This document shows positions 1-5,281 of a DNA stretch of 6,596 nucleotides, piece after piece. The DNA comes from an uncultured Gaiellaceae bacterium (GTDB taxonomy: Bacteria; Actinomycetota; Thermoleophilia; Gaiellales; Gaiellaceae): contig CATPAS010000036.1 in assembly GCA_955652075.1 (NCBI GenBank), forward strand, positions 1-6,596. Direction: 5' to 3'. How positions within the stretch are numbered: the stretch's first letter is position 1; every line of letters begins with the position of its first letter. The notes under the pieces were generated by a model. That model saw only the letters and a list, made by a program, of their open reading frames with translations, did not search any database and had not been told where the DNA came from. The position numbers were made by a program, and so were the translations under genes.

Positions 1-681
1 GGTCAGTGCGTTCAGCAACGTCGACTTGCCGACGTTGGTGTAACCGGCCAGCGCCACCGTCGGCGCCTCTGAGCGCTGACGTTCCTTCCGCCGAACGTCG
101 CGCTGCTTGCTCAGGTCCTTCAGGCGCCGGCGCAGGAGCGTGATCCGGCGGCGCGCGATGCGGCGGTCGGTCTCGAGCTGCGATTCGCCAGGCCCGCGCG
201 TCCCGACACCGGCTCCGAGGGAGCCCATGCCGCCGCCGAGGCGCTCGAGGTGCTTCCACATGCCCCGCATGCGCGGCAGGTTGTACTCGAGCTGCGCCAG
301 CTCGACCTGGAGCTTTCCCTCGGCGCTCCTCGCATGCTGGGCGAAGATGTCGAGGATCAGCTGCGTCCGATCGACGACGCGCGCCTGGAGCGTGTCCTCG
401 AGCGCGCGCTGCTGGGCAGGATCCAGCTCGTCGTCCACCAGGAGGACCTCCGCGCCGGATTCCTTGTACGAGCGCTTCAGCTCTTCGAGCTTCCCCTTGC
501 CCACGTAGGTACGCCGCTCAGGGCGCGGGCGGTGCTGAACGAGCTCCCCGATCGGCTCGACGAGCGCCGTGTCCGCGAGCTCTCGTAGCTCGGCCAGCTC
601 CCCCTCCGGATCGACTCCCTGGGCCAGCACTGCGACGATGAACCCGCGCTCCAGCGCGGGGTCCGGCTGGCGTTGGGTCAC
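1..681 (-). CDS. hflX: GTPase HflX, N-terminal part (cut by left edge)
   Basis: HflX is a ribosome-associated GTPase of the Obg-HflX superfamily; in studied bacteria it binds the 50S subunit and splits stalled or stress-inactivated ribosomes. The 227 residues present read without interruption. The HflX N-terminal domain is recognised by YVGKGKLEEL (residues 59-68), the acidic stretch VDDELDP (82-88), DRTQLILDIFAQHA (104-117), the linker region EGKLQVELAQLEYNLPRM (121-138) and GTRGPGESQLETDRR (160-174), followed by an Arg/Lys-rich helix. The Walker A/G1 motif GYTNVGKS is at 213-220, seven residues before the edge; the remaining G motifs lie outside the window. The GTG start at 679-681 is the only possible upstream start, because an in-frame TGA (697-699 on this strand) lies just above it with no other start codon between. 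There is no Shine-Dalgarno sequence; a -10-like box ends 6 nt before the GTG, so a leaderless message is plausible. It is divergent from dapC. Confidence 0.95.
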   Translation of the reverse strand, partial: MTQRQPDPALERGFIVAVLAQGVDPEGELAELRELADTALVEPIGELVQHRPRPERRTYVGKGKLEELKRSYKESGAEVLLVDDELDPAQQRALEDTLQARVVDRTQLILDIFAQHARSAEGKLQVELAQLEYNLPRMRGMWKHLERLGGGMGSLGAGVGTRGPGESQLETDRRIARRRITLLRRRLKDLSKQRDVRRKERQRSEAPTVALAGYTNVGKSTLLNALT

Positions 682-687
682 GGACGG

Positions 688-693
688 ATTATG
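688..693 (-). promoter_or_regulatory. candidate -10 box of hflX
   Basis: Read on the minus strand this is CATAAT, five of six matches to the sigma-70 -10 consensus, followed by 6 nt and then the GTG of hflX. That spacing would put the transcription start at or next to the start codon, giving a leaderless mRNA, which agrees with the lack of a Shine-Dalgarno sequence. No good -35 hexamer is found: the position 17 bp upstream reads GTGGGA. Leaderless transcripts with only a -10 element are common in actinobacteria; that this is one is inference. Confidence 0.45.
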
Positions 694-705
694 CCGTCAA
701 CTCGG

Positions 706-711
706 CAGAAT
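706..711 (+). promoter_or_regulatory. candidate -10 box of dapC
   Basis: CAGAAT matches four of six positions of the -10 consensus and lies 6 nt before the ATG at 718, exactly mirroring the hflX box on the other strand. No Shine-Dalgarno sequence precedes the ATG and the expected -35 position (683-688, GACGGA) is poor, so a leaderless start is the simplest reading. It is weaker than the hflX box, and its main support is that it sits at the same place in the other arm of the inverted repeat. Confidence 0.35.
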
Positions 712-717
712 CCCACT

Positions 718-1875
718 ATGGCGCCCGTTCACTTCTCCCCTGCCCTCACGGCGACCGGGACGTATCCGTTCGTGAAGCTCGAAGAGGCGAAGCGGCGGCT
801 GGCGGCCCAGGGGATCGAGCTGATCGACTTCGGCAAGGGCGATCCGCGGGAACCAACCGATCCGATGATCAGGCAGGCGGTCGCGGAGAGCCTCACGGAG
901 ATCTCGACGTATCCGCTGGCAGAGGGACTGCCTGAGCTGCGAGGAGCGGTCGCCGGCTGGTGCGCCAGACGCTTCGGAGTCGAGCTCGACCCCGAGACCG
1001 AGATCGTTCCGACCTACGGCTCGAAAGAGGCGATCTTTCTGCTCGCGCAGATCCTGATCGATCGCGACGGCGACAGGCGACTGGTCGTGACGACGGAGCC
1101 CGGCTATCCGGTGCCCGACCGCGGCGCCCTCTTTGCGGGCGCGGACGTGCTGCAGTTGCCTTTGCTCGAGCAGAACCGTTTCTTGCCGGACCTCGACGCG
1201 GTCGACCCCGCCACGTGGCAGCGCGCGGCGATCGTGTGGATCAACTACCCGAACAATCCGACCGGAGCCGTTGCGCCGCTCGATTTTCTCGAGCGCCTGG
1301 CCGGCCTCTCGGCGGAGCACGGGTTCCTGCTCGCATCCGACGAGGCGTATACGGAGCTCTGGTTCGACGAGCCGCCGCACTCCGCGCTCGAGGCGCGCGA
1401 TCGCGGGAACGTCGTGGTCTTCAACACGCTCAGCAAGCGGTCGTCGATGACGGGCTATCGCTCCGGGTTCGTCGCCGCCGACAAGGAGCTGATCGCTGCG
1501 CTCAAGCAATTCCGACCGTCGGTCGGCACCGCGCCGCAGGAGTTCGTGCAGCGCGCCTCGGTCGTTGCCTGGAACGACGAGGAGCACGTCGAACGCACGC
1601 GTGCGGCCTACCGCCGGAAGCGGGACGCGCTGCTCCCGACACTCGCGCGCAAGGGAGTACGCATGGCCGGCAGCGACGCGACGATGTACCTCTGGCTCGA
1701 GGTTCCCGCAGACGAATCGTCCGAGACGTTCGCCGCCCGCCTCCTTGAACATGGGTTGATCGTTTCGCCGGGAACCTTCTTCGGTCCCGCCGGCGAGGGC
1801 TACTGGCGGCTGGCGCTCGTTCCCACGGAAGGGGAGTGCCGGCGCGCGGCCGAGATCCTCGAGGAGGTCCTGTGA
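718..1875 (+). CDS. dapC: succinyldiaminopimelate aminotransferase (DapC-type, PLP)
   Basis: This is a class I/II (fold type I) PLP aminotransferase of 385 residues, the usual length for the family. It should exchange the amino group between glutamate and N-succinyl-2-amino-6-oxopimelate in cytoplasmic DAP/lysine synthesis. Visible landmarks are the N-terminal TGTYPFVKLEEAKRRL segment, FGKGDPREPTDP, the tyrosine of EPGYPVPDRG, NYPNNPTG (176-183, PLP pocket Asn), SDEAYTEL with Asp208 and Tyr211, the Schiff-base lysine K240 in NTLSKRSSMTGYRSGF, and the substrate-carboxylate arginine R364 in YWRLALVPT. The fold type is certain; the exact substrate rests on resemblance to actinobacterial DapC and on the next gene being dapD. 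ATGs at 673 and 691 are in frame, but they add residues unlike the family and the first lies inside hflX, so 718 is preferred. The 3' end overlaps the dapD start (GTGA). Confidence 0.88.
   Translation: MAPVHFSPALTATGTYPFVKLEEAKRRLAAQGIELIDFGKGDPREPTDPMIRQAVAESLTEISTYPLAEGLPELRGAVAGWCARRFGVELDPETEIVPTYGSKEAIFLLAQILIDRDGDRRLVVTTEPGYPVPDRGALFAGADVLQLPLLEQNRFLPDLDAVDPATWQRAAIVWINYPNNPTGAVAPLDFLERLAGLSAEHGFLLASDEAYTELWFDEPPHSALEARDRGNVVVFNTLSKRSSMTGYRSGFVAADKELIAALKQFRPSVGTAPQEFVQRASVVAWNDEEHVERTRAAYRRKRDALLPTLARKGVRMAGSDATMYLWLEVPADESSETFAARLLEHGLIVSPGTFFGPAGEGYWRLALVPTEGECRRAAEILEEVL
1862..1867 (+). promoter_or_regulatory. Shine-Dalgarno of dapD, inside the end of dapC
   Basis: AGGAGG lies 4 nt before the GTG at 1872 and inside the last codons of dapC. 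It is the strongest ribosome binding site in the window and settles the dapD start in favour of GTG 1872 over the in-frame ATG at 1836, which lies well inside dapC. With the GTGA overlap it implies translational coupling of dapC and dapD. Confidence 0.8.
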
Positions 1876-2624
1876 ATGCCGAACGTGTCGAGGAGGTGAT
1901 CGCCGCGCTGGACCGCGGCGAGCTTCGGGTCGCCGAGCCCGACGGCGACGAGTGGCGGGTGAATCCCGAAGCGCAGGAGGCGATCCTCGAGTACTTCAGG
2001 CTGCGGGAGATGCAGCCGCAGGAAGTCGGCCCCTTCGAATACCACGACAAGATTCCGCTCAAGCGGGACTACGCCAGGCTCGGCGTGCGGGTCGTGCCGC
2101 CGGCCGTTGCCCGTTACGGGGCTTTCCTCTCGCCGGGAGTCGTGATGATGCCGAGCTACGTGAACATCGGTGCGTGGGTCGGTCCGCGCACGATGGTCGA
2201 CACGTGGGCGACGGTTGGGTCCGGAGCGCAGATCGGCGCAGACGTGCATCTCGCGGGAGGCGTCGGGATCGGAGGAGTGCTCGAGCCGCCGGGCGCGCGC
2301 CCCGTCATCGTCGAGGACGGCGCGTTCATCGGGTCACGGTCGATCCTCACGGAAGGAGTCCGTGTCGGTGCGGGTGCAGTGTTGGGGCCGAACGTGTCGC
2401 TGACGTCGTCGGTTCCGATCATCGACGTGACCGGAAGCGATCCGGTCGAGCACCGTGGGTTCGTGCCTCCGCGCGCGATCGTCGTGCCGGGAACGCGGCC
2501 GAAGGCGTTCCCCGCCGGCACGTATCACCTCGCCTGCGCTCTGATCATCGGCTGGCGCAGCGAGTCGACCGATCTGAAGGTCAGCCTGAACGAAGCCCTG
2601 CGCGAGCATGGGCTAGGCGCGTGA
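1872..2624 (+). CDS. dapD: tetrahydrodipicolinate N-succinyltransferase
   Basis: DapD transfers succinyl from succinyl-CoA to tetrahydrodipicolinate, committing the pathway to the succinylase branch that the adjacent dapC continues. The 250-residue product closely resembles the Escherichia coli type: VVPPAVARYGAFL, MPSYVNIGAWV (93-103), MVDTWATVGS (108-117), HLAGGVGIGGVLEP (126-139) and FIGSRSILTEGVRVG, followed by the C-terminal strands. The hexapeptide-repeat pattern (IG.., VG.., GA..) shows the left-handed beta-helix of this trimeric acyltransferase family. Compared with the roughly 274-residue E. coli enzyme it lacks about 25 residues at the N-terminus and begins where E. coli reads REAVNQVIALLDSG. 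The GTG start overlaps the dapC stop and has a strong Shine-Dalgarno sequence. It ends 4 bp from the stop of the converging dapF. It is not the longer, divergent DapD known from mycobacteria. Confidence 0.95.
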   Translation: MNAERVEEVIAALDRGELRVAEPDGDEWRVNPEAQEAILEYFRLREMQPQEVGPFEYHDKIPLKRDYARLGVRVVPPAVARYGAFLSPGVVMMPSYVNIGAWVGPRTMVDTWATVGSGAQIGADVHLAGGVGIGGVLEPPGARPVIVEDGAFIGSRSILTEGVRVGAGAVLGPNVSLTSSVPIIDVTGSDPVEHRGFVPPRAIVVPGTRPKAFPAGTYHLACALIIGWRSESTDLKVSLNEALREHGLGA

Positions 2625-2632
2625 CGCCCTAG
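2613..2632. terminator. small hairpin at the dapD/dapF convergent junction (possible bidirectional terminator)
   Basis: CTAGGCG (2613-2619) can pair with CGCCCTAG (2625-2632) around the 5-nt loop CGTGA, leaving one bulged C. The structure contains the dapD stop in its loop and the dapF stop in its right arm. No T-tract follows on either strand, so it is not a classical intrinsic terminator. It may slow polymerase, protect 3' ends, or be chance in GC-rich DNA. It is the only termination candidate in the 4-bp gap between the genes. Confidence 0.3.
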
Positions 2633-3396
2633 ACGAGCTCGACCCGGCAGATCTCCTCCGCCGGCCCCGTGAGGCGAGCTCCGCCATCCGTGTCCAGCTC
2701 GACGAGAAGGTCGCCCCCCGGGAGATGGACGTGGACCGGGCTCTCGCACCAACCATTCGCAACTGCGGCGGCGGCGGCTGCGACGGCGCTCGTTCCCGAC
2801 GCCAGTGTCTCGCCTACTCCGCGTTCCCAGACGCCTACCGTCAGGTCGTTTGTTCCGTCGATACGCACCAGTTGCACGTTGGTGCGGTCGGCAAAACGCG
2901 AGTGACGCTCGATGCGCGGGCCGAGCCGGCGCAGCTCGCCGCGCTCGGGCTCGCGCCGGACGACGGCGTGAGGATTGCCGACCGACACGGGCGTGAACTC
3001 AACTCGTTCGTCACCGAGGTCGAGCGTTTCCGTCTCCCCCACGTCCACCCGTCCCACGTCGAGCGCGATGTTGCCGTCACTGCCGATCACGGCTTCGAGC
3101 TCGCGGGACCCCACCGAGAGAGCCACGCGGTCTGCGCCCGATCTCCGCCCGAGCCAGGCGGCAACGATGCGCACGCCGTTGCCCGACAGCTCTGCGGTCG
3201 AGCCGTCGGGATTCCAGATCCGGATCTCGGCCCGGGCTCCGTCGGCTGACACGATCTCGAGCAGGCCGTCCGACCCGACGCCGTAGTGGTAGTCGCAGAG
3301 CTGCCGGACACGGTCCGGCGTCAGCGGGTGCGTGAGCTCAGCCTGCTCGAACAGCAGGTAGTCGTTGCCGAGCGCTTGCCACTTCGACAATTTCAT
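2629..3396 (-). CDS. dapF: diaminopimelate epimerase-family protein with both catalytic Cys replaced by Ser
   Basis: By length (255 residues) and sequence this is a DapF, the enzyme that interconverts LL- and meso-DAP without cofactor. Family landmarks are ALGNDYLLFE (8-17), the YGVGSDGLL segment (38-46), NPDGSTAEL (62-70), GNGVR (72-76), VGNPHAVV (139-146) with His143, TNVQLV (172-177), WERGVGET (190-197) with Glu191, and GTSAVAA (201-207). The unusual point is that the two cysteines serving as acid and base in characterised DapF enzymes are serine here: Ser71 in ELSGNGVR (codon at 3184-3186) and Ser200 in LASGTSA (codon at 2797-2799). The residues thought to tune the cysteine pKa (His143, Glu191) remain. 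It may be a variant epimerase, a DapF-fold enzyme of altered chemistry, or inactive; epimerase activity is not certain. The ATG at 3396 is chosen because the conserved N-terminus begins there. It is the last gene of the miaB operon and its first 59 nt overlap miaA. Confidence 0.9.
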   Translation of the reverse strand: MKLSKWQALGNDYLLFEQAELTHPLTPDRVRQLCDYHYGVGSDGLLEIVSADGARAEIRIWNPDGSTAELSGNGVRIVAAWLGRRSGADRVALSVGSRELEAVIGSDGNIALDVGRVDVGETETLDLGDERVEFTPVSVGNPHAVVRREPERGELRRLGPRIERHSRFADRTNVQLVRIDGTNDLTVGVWERGVGETLASGTSAVAAAAAAVANGWCESPVHVHLPGGDLLVELDTDGGARLTGPAEEICRVELV

Positions 3397-4273
3397 GTGC
3401 GATCTCGTCCACGGGACGATCGGCGTTGACGCTAACAAGGCCGGGGATGCGTCGCATCCACTTCCGCTGGTAGGCGGCGTAACGACGCGTGCGAACAATG
3501 AGTGCCTCGAGCGCCTGGTCGTGCGGAGCCTCCGCGACGTCGTGCAGGCCGAGCGCCCGGACGGCGGTCGACGAGATCGGCCCGGCAAGGGCGGTGCGGG
3601 CCTCCTCGACGACTCCGGCGTCGAACATCGAACGGGACCGCCGCTCGATCCGTTCCGTCAGCACGTCGCGGGGCACGTGCAGCCCAAAGGTCACCGTGGG
3701 ATGGCGCGTGTCGGCGGTCCACAACCGGTCCGCGGCCGGTTGCAACGAGGAGCCCAGCTCGGTGAGCCCGAGCGCCCGCACGACCCGCCTCCTGTCGTTG
3801 GGATGCAGCCGCGTTGCAGCAACAGGATCCCGCTGGACGAGGACGCCGAATGCACGCTCGGGGCCGAGACGGTCGTACAGGTCTTCCCACCGTGTCCGCT
3901 CCTCGGGGCTGGGCGCGGGAGGCAGCTCGAGGTCTGCCAGCGCTGCCCGGAGATACAGGCCCGTGCCACCCGCCACGACGGGCGTGTGGCCCGCGGTCAG
4001 CAGCTCGTCGATCGCCGCGTGCGCCAGCTGTGCGTACTCCGCCACGGACCCTTCGTGTGCCAGAGGCCAGATGCCCACGAGCCGTGTCGGGCGGTCGGGC
4101 TGCGCGGTGAGGATCGGCAGGCCGCAGTAGGCCTGCATGGAGTCCGCGGACACCACCTCGCCGCCGAGACGGTCTGCCACCGCTTCGGCAACGGCCGTCT
4201 TGCCCGAGGCCGTCGGGCCGAAGATCGCGACGACGCTAGGCCGAGCTGACCGGCGAGCCGGACTTCCAGCCAA
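3338..4273 (-). CDS. miaA: tRNA dimethylallyltransferase
   Basis: MiaA moves a dimethylallyl group from DMAPP to N6 of A37 in tRNAs reading codons that begin with U, producing the i6A that MiaB then modifies. With the TTG start the product is 311 residues, the normal family length. The P-loop GPTASGKT is at 19-26, followed by SADSMQ (42-47) with catalytic Asp44, AGGTGLYLRA (101-110), NDRRRVVRALGLTEL in the middle, and the RYAAYQRKWMRR tRNA-contact region near the C-terminus. The usual DIGTAKP segment reads LPILTAQP, a mild variation. The TTG at 4271-4273 is favoured because AGGA (4282-4285) lies 8 nt before it and no ATG or GTG occurs between it and the P-loop. Codons further upstream are Arg/Ser-rich shadow of the epimerase gene. 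It overlaps the epimerase gene by 38 nt and dapF by 59 nt. Confidence 0.95.
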   Translation of the reverse strand: MAGSPARRSARPSVVAIFGPTASGKTAVAEAVADRLGGEVVSADSMQAYCGLPILTAQPDRPTRLVGIWPLAHEGSVAEYAQLAHAAIDELLTAGHTPVVAGGTGLYLRAALADLELPPAPSPEERTRWEDLYDRLGPERAFGVLVQRDPVAATRLHPNDRRRVVRALGLTELGSSLQPAADRLWTADTRHPTVTFGLHVPRDVLTERIERRSRSMFDAGVVEEARTALAGPISSTAVRALGLHDVAEAPHDQALEALIVRTRRYAAYQRKWMRRIPGLVSVNADRPVDEIAHEIVEVASARQRLPAVRAG

Positions 4274-5279
4274 TGTCCGCGTCCTGCGGGAAGAGAGCGT
4301 CTGCCGGGAGCGGCCCGTCTTCCTCCGGGTGCGCCGACCGGTGCTCCTTGAACCACGCGACCGCGCGGGAGACTCCCTCGTCGAGCGGTACCGAAGGCTC
4401 GTAACCGAGCAGTTCACGCGCCTTGGTCAGATCGGCGACATAGTGCGTGACCTCGCCGAGGAGCGACGGCGCGAGCGCGATCTTCGGTTCGACGCCGAGC
4501 TCGGCCGCGACCAGCTCGGCAGCATTGACGAGCGAGTTGCCGTGACCGTAAGCGAGATTGATCGTCTCGTTCACGACGCGTCCGTCGGCGAGCTCCTCGA
4601 TGCCTCGCGTGATCCCGTCGATGCAGTCGTCGACGTAGGTGAAGTCGAGCGTCTTCTCCTGGCCGAACACCGTGACCGGCTCGTCGCGCAGCATCGTGTG
4701 GATGAAGAGCGGCAGCACCCGCACCATCCGGGCGAGATCGTTGTCGTACCGGCCGTAGACGTTCGAGAACCGAAAGACGAGATAGCGCAAGCCGTAGCAG
4801 CGGGCATAGGAGTAGACAAAGGCCTCGCCGGCGATCTTCGAGGCGGAGTACGTGGATTCCGTGTACGCGAAGTCGGCGCTCGCCTCGCTCGCCTCCCCCG
4901 CCGCAAAGCGGTGCACGTCGCCGTAGACCTCACGGCTCGACGAGAAGACGATGGGCAGGTTCTGCTGGCGGCAGAACTCGAGGACGTTGAAGGTCATGAT
5001 CGCGTTCTCGAGTGCGCGGTGCGGCTGACGCACGAGCTGATGCACCTTCGCGTGCGCGGCGAGGTGCACGACCAGGTCGACCTCGGGATACTCGACGCCT
5101 CCGATCCCTCCCGGGAAGGACGGGTACTGCCCGGAGAGGTCCTGCAGGAGGTACCGGAAGTCGTCGGTCCAGGTGTTCAGCCGCTTGTCGACGCCGAAGA
5201 CCTCGTGCCCCTCGCGCAACAGCCGCTGCCCGAGATTCGTTCCGATCTGGCCGCTCGAGCCGGTGACGAGGATCCGCAT
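4236..5279 (-). CDS. NAD-dependent epimerase/dehydratase (extended SDR), probably acting on a nucleotide sugar
   Basis: The 347-residue product is an extended short-chain dehydrogenase/reductase. The Rossmann motif TGSSGQIG (Gly7, Gly10, Gly13) and acidic Asp31 at the end of the second strand suggest NAD(H). HLAAHAKV (72-79), the catalytic serine region FSSSREVYG (112-120) and YSASK (Tyr144, Lys148) complete the active site. RFSNVYGRYDN and TLDFTYVDDCIDGI are typical of nucleotide-sugar epimerases, dehydratases and UDP-glucuronate decarboxylases, so a role in cell-surface sugar synthesis is likely; the substrate cannot be told. After the usual domain end near residue 313 there is an acidic, proline-containing tail of about 34 residues. 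The ATG at 5279 shares one base with the miaB stop (TGATG) and no Shine-Dalgarno sequence precedes it, so translation probably restarts from miaB. Its 3' end carries the miaA start. Confidence 0.9.
   Translation of the reverse strand: MRILVTGSSGQIGTNLGQRLLREGHEVFGVDKRLNTWTDDFRYLLQDLSGQYPSFPGGIGGVEYPEVDLVVHLAAHAKVHQLVRQPHRALENAIMTFNVLEFCRQQNLPIVFSSSREVYGDVHRFAAGEASEASADFAYTESTYSASKIAGEAFVYSYARCYGLRYLVFRFSNVYGRYDNDLARMVRVLPLFIHTMLRDEPVTVFGQEKTLDFTYVDDCIDGITRGIEELADGRVVNETINLAYGHGNSLVNAAELVAAELGVEPKIALAPSLLGEVTHYVADLTKARELLGYEPSVPLDEGVSRAVAWFKEHRSAHPEEDGPLPADALFPQDADIGWKSGSPVSSA
4282..4285 (-). promoter_or_regulatory. Shine-Dalgarno supporting the TTG start of miaA
   Basis: Read on the minus strand, AGGA lies 8 nt before the TTG at 4273, inside the last codons of the epimerase gene. 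It matters because miaA has no ATG or GTG near its conserved N-terminus. Confidence 0.55.
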
Positions 5280-5281
5280 CA
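5277..5281 (-). promoter_or_regulatory. TGATG stop/start overlap joining miaB to the epimerase gene
   Basis: On the minus strand the miaB stop TGA (5281-5279) and the epimerase ATG (5279-5277) share one base. Nothing resembling a Shine-Dalgarno sequence lies in the preceding 20 nt, so termination-reinitiation coupling is the likely mode of expression. Confidence 0.75.

Larger units (their letters stand above)
686..713. repeat. inverted repeat centred between the hflX and dapC starts
   Basis: The arms are GGATTATGCCG (686-696) and CGGCAGAATCC (703-713), which are reverse complements at 10 of 11 positions (mismatch at 691/708), with a 6-nt spacer TCAACT. The axis at 699.5 is also the exact midpoint between the hflX start (681) and the dapC start (718). 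Each arm contains the -10-like box for the outward gene. It may be a duplicated promoter in mirror image, a binding site for a dimeric regulator, or both. No T-tract follows on either side, so it is not a typical terminator. Confidence 0.6.

Noticed and set aside
695..700. Minus-strand TTGACG as a -35 box for hflX
   Set aside because: It is only 1 nt from the CATAAT box, far short of the 16-18 bp spacing required.
673..717. Earlier ATG starts (673, 691) for dapC
   Set aside because: 673 lies inside hflX and 691 lies inside the palindrome; the added residues do not look like the family N-terminus. They are not fully excluded.
697..1752. Minus-strand open frame (351 codons) opposite dapC
   Set aside because: Antisense to a clear aminotransferase gene, Arg/Gly-rich, with no recognisable domain; it would also overlap the hflX start region.
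2797..3186. Selenocysteine as the explanation for the missing DapF cysteines
   Set aside because: Both codons are TCG (Ser), not in-frame TGA, so recoding does not apply.
3397..3588. In-frame extension of dapF upstream of 3396
   Set aside because: It adds 64 residues of miaA shadow; the conserved DapF N-terminus begins at the ATG at 3396.
3365..4249. Plus-strand open frame (294 codons) opposite miaA
   Set aside because: Shadow of miaA in GC-rich DNA with no motif or plausible ribosome binding site.
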